Source: a virus
Reading direction: 5' to 3' (one strand)
IMG/VR virus record: IMGVR_UViG_3300021598_001001
Span: 1-64,000 of that record
DNA length: 64,000 nucleotides
Position numbers and translations under genes: made by a program. This document shows, piece after piece, positions 22,578 through 30,474 of the stretch; the stretch's first letter is position 1; the number at the start of each line of letters is the position of its first letter. Below the pieces are notes generated by a model. That model searched no databases. It saw nothing but the letters and a program-made list of their open reading frames with translations, and was not told the DNA's origin.

Positions 22578-22814
22578 ATGAAGTTTACTGTATATTCTAA
22601 ACCTGAATGTCCTTATTGTTATAAAATTAAACAAGTTCTAGAACTTTGTGGTAAAGAATTTGTTGTTTATACTTTAGACAAACACTTTACTAAAGAAGAA
22701 TTTTATTCAGAATTTGGTGAAGGAAGTACCTTTCCACAAGTTGTTATGGACAACAAAGTTTTAGGTGGTTGTAATGATACTATCAAGTACCTAAAAGAAC
22801 TTTCAGTTCTATAA
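22578..22814 (+). CDS. Glutaredoxin
   Basis: 78 residues. The active-site CPYC (11-14) in KPECPYCYKIK, the cis-Pro segment STFPQVVMD and the glutathione-binding LGGCND make a complete minimal glutaredoxin. It would reduce disulfides, most likely serving phage ribonucleotide reductase (not in this window), as T4 NrdC does. A late-type motif precedes it. Confidence 0.92.
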   Translation: MKFTVYSKPECPYCYKIKQVLELCGKEFVVYTLDKHFTKEEFYSEFGEGSTFPQVVMDNKVLGGCNDTIKYLKELSVL

Positions 22815-22816
22815 TT

Positions 22817-23008
22817 ATGACTAAGCCTCGTGAGTTGTACATAAATAGAGGTGTGGAATTATTGTTAAGAAAAAGGAGGGAAAAACCTGATCAACCAAAA
22901 ACCTTTAAGTTCAGTTTTGGTAAGATGGTTTCTCTCCTTAGAAGAGAGATTCACGTCTATTTTGAATTTTCATTTGACATAAAAAAGAAAGGAATCTCTC
23001 GGAGGTAG
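22817..23008 (+). CDS. Small basic protein
   Basis: 63 residues, strongly basic (GVELLLRKRREKPDQPKTFK) with an aromatic beta-like C-terminal half. It starts two bases after glutaredoxin. Nucleic-acid binding is possible; function unknown. Confidence 0.55.
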   Translation: MTKPRELYINRGVELLLRKRREKPDQPKTFKFSFGKMVSLLRREIHVYFEFSFDIKKKGISRR

Positions 23009-23012
23009 AACC

Positions 23013-23237
23013 ATGACAGCACCATTAGTTGCCATATTTTGTATGGTATCTTTCATGTTCTTAATAATTGGTGGTATAGTGGGTTGGTTATGGAAAGAAC
23101 ATGTTGTTTTTTCAACTCCTCAACAAGTATTCGCTCATCCAGAAATGTTTGACGACAATGGGAATATCATTCCAGACGAAATAATTGCAGTACGATTTGA
23201 AAATAGCTATGACGACTACGAAGAAGACGACGACTAG
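23013..23237 (+). CDS. Small membrane protein with acidic tail
   Basis: 74 residues. GGAGG (23001-23005) supports the ATG. One N-terminal helix (LVAIFCMVSFMFLIIGGIVG) is followed by a soluble tail ending in an acidic run. It overlaps the next gene by 29 bp. Function unknown. Confidence 0.65.
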   Translation: MTAPLVAIFCMVSFMFLIIGGIVGWLWKEHVVFSTPQQVFAHPEMFDDNGNIIPDEIIAVRFENSYDDYEEDDD

Positions 23238-23763
23238 TAAAAAGTCTTCGACAACTACTAAAAGTCCTGTCGCAAAAAAGACAACGACTCCTAAGGTTAC
23301 TAAAACCGTAGAGAAGATTGAATTGACTCCAACTTCTTACGTCCATGAAATTTTTTCGGCTGTTGTTGCCGAAAGAACTAAGGATAAAAAAATTAATATC
23401 CTTCAACAATATAATGAAAACTTTATTAAATCTCTTTTGATTTGGAACTTTGATGAGTCAATAACCTCAGTCCTTCCAGAGGGAGAAGTTCCTATTCAAC
23501 AAAATGAAAATGCTGATAAATCTCCAAGTTCTAATATCCGTAAAGAATGGAGTAAATTTTATAACTTTGTGAAAGGTGGAAATGATAGTATGAATAAACT
23601 TCGTAAAGAAACGATGTTTATTAATATGTTGGAATCTTTTCACCCAGGAGAGGCTGAGGTATTATGTCTTGTAAAAGATAAAAAACTTCAAACTAAATAT
23701 AATATCACCAAAGAACTTGTATCTGAGGCGTACCCTGATATTACATGGGGGAATCGTTCTTGA
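23209..23763 (+). CDS. Hypothetical protein with Thr/Lys-rich N-terminus
   Basis: 184 residues from ATG 23209; a longer TTG-started frame (23185) lies inside the previous gene and was rejected. The first ~40 residues are almost only Thr, Lys, Ser and Pro, an unstructured basic tail. The rest is helical (YVHEIFSAVVAERTKDKKIN onwards) and contains LESFHPGEAEVLCLVKDKKL, the pattern of a conserved T4-like phage family of unknown function. Confidence 0.6.
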   Translation: MTTTKKTTTSKKSSTTTKSPVAKKTTTPKVTKTVEKIELTPTSYVHEIFSAVVAERTKDKKINILQQYNENFIKSLLIWNFDESITSVLPEGEVPIQQNENADKSPSSNIRKEWSKFYNFVKGGNDSMNKLRKETMFINMLESFHPGEAEVLCLVKDKKLQTKYNITKELVSEAYPDITWGNRS

Positions 23764-23764
23764 T

Positions 23765-24022
23765 ATGTCAGTGAATATTATTCATGGAAATTGTGATCCC
23801 GTTCTTGCAAAAAATCGTGATCTGCCCAGGAACTCATATCTAGTTACTTATGGTATAGATGATGATGTCCAGTATGATGTAGTTCAAGCTGGATCACAAG
23901 TTGATATTTTTAATTATTATTGGGATAAGTACAGAGATGTGAGAGGTATTAAATGGACGGACGGAACGATCAATCCAAAGATGTGGAACTATCAACCACC
24001 AGAGAAGAAAAAGAAAAAGTAA
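23765..24022 (+). CDS. Small hypothetical protein
   Basis: 85 residues from ATG 23765. RDLPRNSYLVTYGIDDDVQYD and DIFNYYWDKYRDVRGIKW indicate a compact alpha/beta domain; the end is Pro/Lys-rich. It overlaps the next frame by 70 bp. Function unknown. Confidence 0.6.
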   Translation: MSVNIIHGNCDPVLAKNRDLPRNSYLVTYGIDDDVQYDVVQAGSQVDIFNYYWDKYRDVRGIKWTDGTINPKMWNYQPPEKKKKK

Positions 24023-24195
24023 TTTCTGGTGATTTAAATATTCAAATGAACCTTGATCAAATCAAGGAAGTGAAAAAACAGTATAAAAAAATTAAAAGGT
24101 ATATGCGATCTTCTATTTACACTGTAGCCATGATGGACGGAAGAGAACAAATCGTAAGTCGTTTACTAAAGGATCAGGAGGACAATCCTACTTAA
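23953..24195 (+). CDS. Small helical protein upstream of speD
   Basis: 80 residues if started at 23953. The convincing part is the C-terminal half (LDQIKEVKKQYKKIKRYMRS onwards), so an internal ATG at 24047 is an alternative that would remove the 70-bp overlap. It ends directly against the speD ATG, and AGGAGG at its 3' end serves speD. Function unknown. Confidence 0.5.
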   Translation: MDGRNDQSKDVELSTTREEKEKVISGDLNIQMNLDQIKEVKKQYKKIKRYMRSSIYTVAMMDGREQIVSRLLKDQEDNPT

Positions 24196-24522
24196 ATGGG
24201 AAAGCACTATCTTCTTAACTTGTTTGGATGCTCATTCGCTCACTTGAACGATGAGCATTTTCTTATGGATCTCTTAGAAAATGCAGCAGCTGCAAGTGGA
24301 GCAACTGTATGTCAAACTATCTTTAAAAAATTTGATCCACAAGGAGTAACTGTACTCTGTTTATTATCTGAGAGTCATATAAGTATTCATACTTGGCCGG
24401 AAGATGGTAAAGCCGCATGTGATGTTTATACATGTGGAGATTGTAATCCAAAAATAGGATGTGATATAATAATTGCACAACTAAATGCAACAAATCACAC
24501 ACTAAGTTATATTGAGCGTTAA
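24196..24522 (+). CDS. speD: S-adenosylmethionine decarboxylase proenzyme
   Basis: 108 residues, the short prokaryotic class. SESHISIHTWPE contains the self-cleavage site: Glu59-Ser60, with Ser60 becoming the pyruvoyl group. The His pair and DVYTCGDCNP complete the family signature. It makes decarboxylated SAM for spermidine synthesis; polyamines help package DNA. Cyanophages often carry this gene. AGGAGG at the end of the previous gene supports the start. A late-type motif follows for the next gene. Confidence 0.93.
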   Translation: MGKHYLLNLFGCSFAHLNDEHFLMDLLENAAAASGATVCQTIFKKFDPQGVTVLCLLSESHISIHTWPEDGKAACDVYTCGDCNPKIGCDIIIAQLNATNHTLSYIER

Positions 24523-24529
24523 CTAAATA
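24523..24529 (+). promoter_or_regulatory. Late promoter-like motif CTAAATA
   Basis: CTAAATA starts at the speD stop and lies 20 bp before ATG 24550, with GGAGAA between. Confidence 0.4.
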
Positions 24530-24549
24530 CACTATATCTGGAGAAGTAT

Positions 24550-24867
24550 ATGCTCTCTACTCAATACCGTCTTCGCCTAGAAGCAATCTGTGAACGAATT
24601 GCAAAAGGTGAATCTGTAGAGCTAAGTGATATGATATGGGCAGAAAAATTATCTAAGTCTAACAGAAGTGCAGCAACAATTTTAAGACAAGCAAGACGAC
24701 GTGCTGCTAATCCCAATATGCAAGAAGGTGATATGGATGACTTTATGAATCAACTAGATTTAGGTGATCCAGATCCTTCAAATCATAGAACAGGATTCAA
24801 TAGTGTAGATGATATAATCGACTTCTTTTCTGGTGATAAACCAGATGATTGGAGACAAAGAGATTAA
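24550..24867 (+). CDS. Conserved-type cyanophage protein
   Basis: 105 residues. A basic helical N-terminal half (YRLRLEAICERIAKGESVEL, then KSNRSAATILRQARRRAANP) and an acidic C-terminal half that includes SVDDIIDFFSGDKPDDW. The split charge pattern suggests a nucleic-acid-linked adaptor. GGAG upstream supports the start. Function unknown. Confidence 0.65.
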   Translation: MLSTQYRLRLEAICERIAKGESVELSDMIWAEKLSKSNRSAATILRQARRRAANPNMQEGDMDDFMNQLDLGDPDPSNHRTGFNSVDDIIDFFSGDKPDDWRQRD

Positions 24868-24891
24868 TTGTAACAAATAATACAAAATAAC

Positions 24892-24921
24892 TTGCATAGA
24901 TAGTATGAATAGAGGTATAAT
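24892..24921 (+). promoter_or_regulatory. Sigma70-like promoter
   Basis: TTGCAT (24892-24897), 18-bp spacer, consensus TATAAT (24916-24921), 20 bp before ATG 24942. The -35 hexamer is the same as in the promoter at 7495. Confidence 0.65.
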
Positions 24922-24941
24922 AATCCTCTAACGTTCATCCT

Positions 24942-25142
24942 ATGACTAAGGCACTTTTGCTTTTGGCATGGGTTCCACTTCTTTCTGTTTCTACGCCACA
25001 ACCAAAGTCATTTCCTGTGAGTATAAGTTGTGACGCAGCGTGGGAACTAATGGACATCGTTAAAAACGACGATGTAGTTATTCAAAGAGTAGAAGACCGA
25101 TTGCTATTAGAACTCCGAAAGGATGTTGTCAATAAGTGCTAA
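24942..25142 (+). CDS. Small exported protein
   Basis: 66 residues. MTKALLLLAWVPLLSVSTPQ is a likely signal peptide with cleavage near residue 17-20. The mature ~47 residues carry two Cys (near residues 30 and 66) that could form a disulfide. It sits behind a strong sigma70 promoter, so early expression is expected. Function unknown; a periplasmic role in host takeover is possible. Confidence 0.6.
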   Translation: MTKALLLLAWVPLLSVSTPQPKSFPVSISCDAAWELMDIVKNDDVVIQRVEDRLLLELRKDVVNKC

Positions 25143-25151
25143 AACTGAATA

Positions 25152-25185
25152 GGACGGAAGTAAGCCGACTCGGAACGGATCGTTC
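25152..25185 (+). repeat. Leader-like motif, copy 1, with small hairpin
   Basis: GACGGAAGTAAGCCGACT followed by GGAACG, then a perfect 5-bp hairpin GAACG-GAT-CGTTC (25173-25185). It ends 4 bp before the next start codon. A similar sequence recurs at 25328-25352. Confidence 0.5.
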
Positions 25186-25189
25186 ATCT

Positions 25190-25345
25190 ATGGAAGCATT
25201 CCTTTTAACTTGTCTTCAGGCCAATTTTATTATTGGGAGGGTAATTACCCATCCAAAATTGGACGCTCAACAAAGAAATGATATAGTTTGGGAGGTTAAA
25301 CAAGTAACTAAAAAAGGTTGCTTTATAGACGCAAAAGCCGACTGA
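25190..25345 (+). CDS. Small hypothetical protein
   Basis: 51 residues from ATG 25190 (MEAFLLTCLQANFIIGRVIT at the start). A GTG at 25136 would add 18 residues but overlaps the previous gene and the leader motif, so the ATG is preferred. The end (IDAKAD) is encoded by the second leader-like motif. Function unknown. Confidence 0.55.
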   Translation: MEAFLLTCLQANFIIGRVITHPKLDAQQRNDIVWEVKQVTKKGCFIDAKAD

Positions 25346-25352
25346 AGGAACG
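25328..25352 (+). repeat. Leader-like motif, copy 2
   Basis: GACGCAAAAGCCGACT then GAAGGAACG, alignable with copy 1 at 25152. It overlaps the stop of the upstream gene and lies 32 bp before the next ATG. Confidence 0.5.
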
Positions 25353-25383
25353 CTCTTTAGCCTCAAAATTAAGGAGAACCCTA

Positions 25384-25542
25384 ATGTCTAAAGTCGTTTA
25401 TAGAGGGTGTCAGTACGACACTGAAGATGCAAAGAAAGAGTATGTGTCTTGGTATAACAAAACACACGCTCCTGCTCATCCACAAAATACATATCGTGGA
25501 GTAGCGTATCGTCCATGCAAAAACATGGAGGTGCAGAAGTGA
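25384..25542 (+). CDS. Small DUF4278-like protein
   Basis: 52 residues from ATG 25384, behind AAGGAGAA. VVYRGCQYDTED near the start and NTYRGVAYRP near the end are the YRG-x-x-Y signature of the cyanobacterial DUF4278 family. It was probably taken from a host. Its 3' end carries GGAGG for the next gene. Function unknown. Confidence 0.65.
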   Translation: MSKVVYRGCQYDTEDAKKEYVSWYNKTHAPAHPQNTYRGVAYRPCKNMEVQK

Positions 25543-25637
25543 AAAAACTTAACTTCCTACAACTCATTAAAGAACAAAAACAAAAACAAGATCGTCGTTA
25601 TCAAGCTCAACTTGCACAATTAGTAGGGGCAAAATGA
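25539..25637 (+). CDS. Very small basic protein (GTG start)
   Basis: 32 residues from GTG 25539, with GGAGG (25528-25532) 6 bp upstream and a 4-bp overlap with the previous stop. Gln/Lys-rich helix (KLNFLQLIKEQKQKQDRRYQ). Function unknown. Confidence 0.5.
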   Translation: MKKLNFLQLIKEQKQKQDRRYQAQLAQLVGAK

Positions 25638-25723
25638 TGGCACAAATCATCATATCGTCTACTGCTGCAATTGCTTTAACTACGATAATGTTATCCTTGT
25701 ATATTCAATGGATTTATAAGTAA
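25634..25723 (+). CDS. Very small membrane peptide
   Basis: 29 residues, nearly all one membrane helix (MMAQIIISSTAAIALTTIML then SLYIQWIYK). The ATG overlaps the previous stop (ATGATG), and a terminator follows 7 bp later, so it ends the operon. Size resembles one-helix photosynthetic subunits, without a specific match. Confidence 0.5.
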   Translation: MMAQIIISSTAAIALTTIMLSLYIQWIYK

Positions 25724-25730
25724 ATTATTG

Positions 25731-25757
25731 AGGAGGGTTGATCCCCTCCTTTTTTTA
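25731..25757 (+). terminator. Intrinsic terminator
   Basis: AGGAGGG (25731-25737), 6-nt loop, CCCTCCT (25744-25750), then a T-tract to 25756. It closes the small-gene run and is followed at once by an extended -10. Confidence 0.9.
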
Positions 25758-25766
25758 TGGTAAAAT
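25758..25766 (+). promoter_or_regulatory. Extended -10 promoter
   Basis: TGG-TAAAAT, directly after the terminator and 22 bp before ATG 25788. It gives the thyX segment its own start of transcription. Confidence 0.5.
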
Positions 25767-25787
25767 GGATGAGAGAACTATTATTCC

Positions 25788-25955
25788 ATGGATAAAGAAA
25801 GACTAAAATTAATCGTAAGAAATTTGGAATCACTTGTAGATGCACTTAAATCTGAAGTTTATTCGGATCCAGATTCTTACAAACAACCAAAAGAAAACCT
25901 GAATCATATCAGTGATTATGATGAGGTTTTTGACGACGATGGATACCCAGATTGA
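25788..25955 (+). CDS. Small acidic protein before thyX
   Basis: 55 residues (MDKERLKLIVRNLESLVDAL at its start): one helix followed by an acidic tail. It ends 10 bp before thyX and lies in the same transcription unit. Function unknown. Confidence 0.65.
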   Translation: MDKERLKLIVRNLESLVDALKSEVYSDPDSYKQPKENLNHISDYDEVFDDDGYPD

Positions 25956-25964
25956 GGAATTGAA

Positions 25965-26597
25965 ATGACTGTAAAACTTATTTCGGTAACGCCTGATGCA
26001 GAAAAAACAATGGCGTATGTTGCACGAGTTAGTAATCCTGCGAATCAAGACAACGAAAACTATGCCAAGTTGCTTGCTTATTGTATTAAGCATAATCATT
26101 GGTCTGTTTTTGAACAGTCTTTTATGACTCTTGAAATTGAAACGAATCGTGGTATCGCAGCCCAAATCCTTCGACACCGTTCGTTTACATATCAAGAATT
26201 TTCACAACGTTATGCAGATTCTTCTTTGTTGAGTGACTATATTCCTGTTCCAGATCTTCGTCGTCAAGATACCAAGAATCGTCAGAACTCAATTGATGAT
26301 ATTCCAGACTATGAGAAACTGACTCTTCAAAGTAAGATTCAAGAACACTTCGCACAATCAATGCAACTTTATAAACAACTTCTTTCTCATGGTGTTGCAA
26401 AGGAGTGTGCTCGTTTTGTTCTTCCCTTGGCTACACCTACACGTATCTACATGTCTGGCTCTTGCCGTAGTTGGATTCATTATATCAATCTGCGTTCTGA
26501 AAATGGAACTCAAAAAGAACACATGGATATTGCCTTGGCTTGCAAAGAAGTCTTTAAAGAACAGTTCCCTTCAGTGGCTGAAGCACTGGAATGGTAA
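25965..26597 (+). CDS. thyX: Flavin-dependent thymidylate synthase
   Basis: 210 residues, normal length. The ThyX signature runs from Arg70 (RHRSFTYQEFSQRY, ending with Ser80 and Arg82) and binds FAD and dUMP. ECARFVLPLATPTRIYMSGSC and LRSENGTQKEHMDIA are further conserved blocks. It makes dTMP from dUMP using methylenetetrahydrofolate and reduced flavin, without producing dihydrofolate. This supports phage DNA synthesis. GAGGAA precedes the ATG. Confidence 0.97.
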   Translation: MTVKLISVTPDAEKTMAYVARVSNPANQDNENYAKLLAYCIKHNHWSVFEQSFMTLEIETNRGIAAQILRHRSFTYQEFSQRYADSSLLSDYIPVPDLRRQDTKNRQNSIDDIPDYEKLTLQSKIQEHFAQSMQLYKQLLSHGVAKECARFVLPLATPTRIYMSGSCRSWIHYINLRSENGTQKEHMDIALACKEVFKEQFPSVAEALEW

Positions 26598-26630
26598 CTA
26601 TATAAAATTGCCCCTATAGGAGGTATAATC

Positions 26631-26813
26631 ATGTACTATCAAACACAAGCCCTATCCAAAGACAATGGTTGGACAACATGCACAATTGTAGACAATTCAA
26701 ATAAAGATAAGTGGATTGTAGAATATAATGAAGATGGAAACATGGTTAAAAAGGAAATAAATCCAGAAGAAATTCATAGTTTAGATTATTCAATTATGGA
26801 GTTGAGCCAATAA
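26631..26813 (+). CDS. Small hypothetical protein
   Basis: 60 residues. AGGAGG (26618-26623) is a strong ribosome site. SKDNGWTTCTIVDNSNKDKW then IVEYNEDGNMVKKEI suggests a small beta barrel. It ends one base before the first GT2-like gene. Function unknown. Confidence 0.6.
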   Translation: MYYQTQALSKDNGWTTCTIVDNSNKDKWIVEYNEDGNMVKKEINPEEIHSLDYSIMELSQ

Positions 26814-26814
26814 A

Positions 26815-27957
26815 ATGTCTGTATCTATTATATGTGCCTGTAAAAATAGGTTGAATGCTCTTAAAATTTCTTTGAGTTCTTGGTTGTTATTTGACGAAGT
26901 AAAAGAAATTATTATTGTTGATTGGAGTTCTGATCAACCTATTCATCATTTAGCTTCTTTGAGTTCTAGAATCAAAGTCATTAGAGTTAATAATGAAGAA
27001 TATTTCAATCAATCGCAACCATTAAATCTTGCAGCTAGATTTGCAACACAAGAAAATATACTCAAATTAGATTGTGATCATATCCTAAATCCTTATTATA
27101 ATTTTTTTAATATCCATAGTTTCGGTCGAAAAGGTATTTTTTATACTGGAATTAATGATAAAGTTGATGATCCTTGTGTGCATCCTCTTTGGGGAATTCT
27201 TTATGTTAGAAAAGAAGACTTTATTAACGTAAATGGATTTAATGAAAAGATGGGTAAATATTATGCTGTTGAAGATGATGAATTAGTAATGCGCCTAAGA
27301 ACCTTTGGATTGGAAGCGTTACCAATTCATTTAAAAGTTCTTTCTGCTATCCATATTCCACATCCAGATAGGGTTAGGGTAGAAAATTTTGAAGGATATG
27401 AAGAGTCTTCAGAAAAATTTGATGAGAATGCATTTGAGATCTATCAAGAAACTACTGGTAAAGAACATCCTCAAGGTATGTTAGGTTTGTTAGATCCATC
27501 TGTTCAATTAGTAAAATATTCTCATTTGGCTAGAGAACATAAAGAGAAAAACATGCATGAGTTTGGAGTTAAAAACTTTATTAATAATCCAAACGTTAAA
27601 AGACATATAGATGATAGGAAAGGCTATTATCGATATAAATTATTTGACTGGAAAACTAAAGAAGTTCTCCCTGGTGTCTTTTTAGCTAAGAAAAAAGAAC
27701 TTTATAAACCAGAAGAGTTGGAAGAACTGAATAACAAAATCGAATTAGAAGTTGATGTTGCTTTTGAAAAAGAAAAACTTCATGAACTTCAAAATTTAGA
27801 GGAAGAAACTTTTTCTGAGTTGGAAAGACTTATGGAAGAGATTCAGTGTGATGATGAAGAAGAAGTTCAAGATAACTCTGAAGAAGTAGAAAATGTAGAA
27901 GAAGAACTACATGATGTCGAACAGATTTTAAAGAAAATTGAGCCTACAAATATCTAA
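26815..27957 (+). CDS. GT2-like glycosyltransferase with acidic C-terminal tail, copy 1
   Basis: 380 residues. The GT-A core (1-~230) has VSIICACKNRLNAL, IIIVDWSSDQP, LKLDCDHILNPYYN (DxD-type motif), GFNEKMGKYYAVEDDELVMRL (base region). The arrangement resembles galactosyltransferase/chondroitin-polymerase type GT2 domains. A long acidic coiled-coil follows from ~300 to the end. It is paralogous to the next gene, which lacks the tail. No membrane segment. Acceptor unknown; LPS or virion decoration is the natural guess. Confidence 0.75.
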   Translation: MSVSIICACKNRLNALKISLSSWLLFDEVKEIIIVDWSSDQPIHHLASLSSRIKVIRVNNEEYFNQSQPLNLAARFATQENILKLDCDHILNPYYNFFNIHSFGRKGIFYTGINDKVDDPCVHPLWGILYVRKEDFINVNGFNEKMGKYYAVEDDELVMRLRTFGLEALPIHLKVLSAIHIPHPDRVRVENFEGYEESSEKFDENAFEIYQETTGKEHPQGMLGLLDPSVQLVKYSHLAREHKEKNMHEFGVKNFINNPNVKRHIDDRKGYYRYKLFDWKTKEVLPGVFLAKKKELYKPEELEELNNKIELEVDVAFEKEKLHELQNLEEETFSELERLMEEIQCDDEEEVQDNSEEVENVEEELHDVEQILKKIEPTNI

Positions 27958-27966
27958 AAGTTAAAA

Positions 27967-28770
27967 ATGAGTGTGTCGGTAATTTCTGCTTGCATGAATA
28001 GGGTAGATCCTCTTAGTGTATCCATAAATTCTTGGGTTTTATTTGATGAAATTGATGAAATTGTATTCGTAGACTGGAGTTCTGATAAGTCTTCAGATCA
28101 TCTCTTGAAGATTAGTGAGAAAATAAAAAGAGTTTATGTTCCAGATCAAAAATACTTTAACAAAACTCAGTCATTAAATCTCGCATTTAGCTTGACTAAA
28201 GGAGATAATATATTAAACTTAGATTCGGATACAATTTTGAATCCATACTATAATTTTTTCAAACAATATGAAGTAGATGATACATGTTTTGTAAGTGGAA
28301 TGTATAATCCACCACATCCATGTTATAGACCTCTATGGGGAACTTTATATGTTACTAGAAAAAACTACCAAAAAATTGGTGGGTATAATGAAAATATGGG
28401 AGAGTTTGTAGCTTGGGAAGACGATGAAATTGTAAATAGACTTCTCTTATGTGGATTAAAACATAAAAAAATACGACACACACATCAAACAGCTTTTACT
28501 CTTTCACATGACAATAAAAAGAGAATAGAAAATTTTGAGGCATATCACACCAATCAACAAATTAAAGAAGATCTTGAAAGTCTTTTGGTGAAAAAATCTA
28601 GAGATGTTGATTCTTATATCGACTATGCAATATTATCTCACCATACTGTACTTAATATGAAAAAGTACAAAAGATATAAAGGAGATGACTTTTATGTTGA
28701 TCCTGTGGTAAAATGGAATGTAGAACAAGTAGATAATCAAAACTACATTGCTCGAAAAATAACCCAATAA
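27967..28770 (+). CDS. GT2-like glycosyltransferase, copy 2
   Basis: 267 residues, paralog of the upstream gene: VSVISACMNRVDPLS, IVFVDWSSDKS, LNLDSDTILNPYYNFF (here DSD replaces DCD), HPCYRPLWGTLYVTRKN and GEFVAWEDDEIVNRL. It lacks the acidic tail of copy 1. The two may act in sequence or as a pair. A late promoter motif overlaps its stop. Confidence 0.75.
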   Translation: MSVSVISACMNRVDPLSVSINSWVLFDEIDEIVFVDWSSDKSSDHLLKISEKIKRVYVPDQKYFNKTQSLNLAFSLTKGDNILNLDSDTILNPYYNFFKQYEVDDTCFVSGMYNPPHPCYRPLWGTLYVTRKNYQKIGGYNENMGEFVAWEDDEIVNRLLLCGLKHKKIRHTHQTAFTLSHDNKKRIENFEAYHTNQQIKEDLESLLVKKSRDVDSYIDYAILSHHTVLNMKKYKRYKGDDFYVDPVVKWNVEQVDNQNYIARKITQ

Positions 28771-28773
28771 ATA
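28766..28773 (+). promoter_or_regulatory. T4-type late promoter motif AATAAATA
   Basis: AATAAATA, 22 bp before ATG 28796, overlapping the stop of the previous gene. It could drive the unit containing phoH. Confidence 0.5.
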
Positions 28774-28795
28774 AACTCATAGTCATTATTATCTT

Positions 28796-29038
28796 ATGCC
28801 CACATATCCTGTAATCAATCTTGAAACTGGCGAAACTCAAGAACTCGTAATGTCTGTGAAAGACTATGAACAATGGAGGAAGGACAATCCTAATTGGGAC
28901 AAAGATTGGTCTCAAGGATGTGCTTCTGTCGGTGAAGTCGGTGAGTGGAAAGATAAACTGATCTCCAGAAATCCAGGCTGGAATGATGTTCTCCACAAAG
29001 CCTCAAAAGCACCTGGTTCTACTGTAAAAAAACTCTAA
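28796..29038 (+). CDS. FmdB-like small protein without zinc ligands
   Basis: 80 residues. MPTYPVINLETGETQELVMS followed by YEQWRKDNPNW matches the layout of FmdB-type zinc-ribbon proteins as modified in cyanophages. The usual Cys pairs are absent, and only one Cys remains. It abuts phoH, to which it is probably transcriptionally linked. Function unknown. Confidence 0.6.
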   Translation: MPTYPVINLETGETQELVMSVKDYEQWRKDNPNWDKDWSQGCASVGEVGEWKDKLISRNPGWNDVLHKASKAPGSTVKKL

Positions 29039-29797
29039 ATGGCAAGATCAAGAAAATCATCAACTGGCAACATTGGAGTCGGAATGAGTGCCAAACAAAT
29101 GAGGCGCAAAAAGCCCATTAATTCGGATTTGATGGTGGACATTTCTCCACTAACTGACAATCAAAAATTATTCTTTGATGAATATAAAAAAGGAAAGAAT
29201 GTTTTTGCCTATGGTGCTGCTGGTACTGGTAAAACATTTGTAGGATTGTACCTTGCTCTTAGAGACGTTCTTGATGAAAGAACTCCTTATGAAAAAGTTT
29301 ACATTGTAAGATCTCTTGTTGCTACTCGTGAAATTGGTTTCCTTCCAGGAGACCATGAAGATAAGTCTAGTCTTTATCAAATTCCTTATAAGAACATGTG
29401 TAAGTACATGTTTGAACTTCCATCAGATGCAGACTTTGAAATGCTCTATGGTAATCTGAAAGCTCAAGAAACAATTTCATTCTGGTCTACAAGTTTTATT
29501 CGTGGTACTACTCTTGATAATGCAATTGTCCTTGTAGATGAAATGCAAAACTTGAACTTCCATGAATTAGATAGTATAATTACTCGTATTGGTGAAAATA
29601 GTAGGATTGTTTTTTGTGGTGACGCAACTCAATCTGACTTAATTAAAACCAATGAAAGAAATGGAATTATTGATTTCATGAAAATTATTCGTGCAATGAC
29701 ATATGATTTCTCAATGGTTGAATTTGGAGTTGATGATATTGTTCGTTCTGGACTAGTCAAAAACTACATTGTTACTAAATTGGCTCTAGGTATGTAA
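29039..29797 (+). CDS. phoH: PhoH-like ATPase
   Basis: 252 residues. Walker A GAAGTGKT (59-66), Walker B VLVDEMQN (~165-171), then FCGDATQSDL and FGVDDIVRSGLVKNYI, in the order typical of PhoH. The host protein is a phosphate-starvation ATPase with proposed RNA/helicase functions; its role in phage is unsettled. It is a widespread marine phage gene. It shares a base with the nuclease gene downstream. Confidence 0.95.
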   Translation: MARSRKSSTGNIGVGMSAKQMRRKKPINSDLMVDISPLTDNQKLFFDEYKKGKNVFAYGAAGTGKTFVGLYLALRDVLDERTPYEKVYIVRSLVATREIGFLPGDHEDKSSLYQIPYKNMCKYMFELPSDADFEMLYGNLKAQETISFWSTSFIRGTTLDNAIVLVDEMQNLNFHELDSIITRIGENSRIVFCGDATQSDLIKTNERNGIIDFMKIIRAMTYDFSMVEFGVDDIVRSGLVKNYIVTKLALGM

Positions 29798-30474
29798 TGT
29801 TCGTTCATTTAGATTATTTAAAAGAAGAAGTTGATTTACAAGCAGAAATGATTGAAGGGACTCGTTTTTACAGAGTCCCTTCTGGTAAATTATATCCTTC
29901 AATCACTTCCGTAACTAGTTTTTACGGAAGACAAAAATTCATTGATTGGCGTAAGAAAGTTGGTGAAGAAGAAGCCAATAAGATCACTAAGGTTGCAACA
30001 GATCGAGGAACAAAATTTCATGACATTGTTGAAAAGTATTTGTTGAATGAAGACATTGACAAATACAATCCTCTTCCTGTAACGAAGTTTCTATTTCTTG
30101 CGGCAAAACCTTATCTTGATCGTATAAATAATATACATGCTTTGGAAAAGTCGCTCTATAGTGACTATTTCGGACTTGCGGGCAGAGTTGATTGTATCGC
30201 AGAGTACGAAGGGGAGCTCGCAGTTATTGACTTCAAGACTTCAAAGAAAATAAAACCAGAAGAATGGATTGAAAATTATTTTGTCCAGGAAACAGCATAT
30301 GCTTGCATGTATTATGAAATGACTGGTATTCCAGTTAAAAAATTGATTACAATTATGGTCGCTGACAATGGAGAATGTTTTGTCTATGAAAAAAGAAACA
30401 AGGATCACTATATTAAACTTCTTACCAAATACATCCGAGAGTTCGTCACTCACAAAACAGAAACCTATGTATAA
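29797..30474 (+). CDS. PD-(D/E)XK family nuclease (RecB-like)
   Basis: 225 residues. GTKFHDIVEKYL is the upstream helix with His. GLAGRVDCIAEYEGELAVID followed by FKTSKK gives the core D-x(n)-D-x-K motif, and WIENYFVQETAYACMY the Gln-Tyr helix of RecB-type nucleases. Likely exonuclease or recombination nuclease. It sits between phoH and gp33 in the replication block and overlaps gp33 by 8 bp. Confidence 0.85.
   Translation: MFVHLDYLKEEVDLQAEMIEGTRFYRVPSGKLYPSITSVTSFYGRQKFIDWRKKVGEEEANKITKVATDRGTKFHDIVEKYLLNEDIDKYNPLPVTKFLFLAAKPYLDRINNIHALEKSLYSDYFGLAGRVDCIAEYEGELAVIDFKTSKKIKPEEWIENYFVQETAYACMYYEMTGIPVKKLITIMVADNGECFVYEKRNKDHYIKLLTKYIREFVTHKTETYV

Noticed and set aside
25136-25189. GTG-started extension of the 51-residue gene
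   Set aside because: It overlaps the previous gene's stop and the leader-like motif, and the ATG at 25190 gives a sensible protein.
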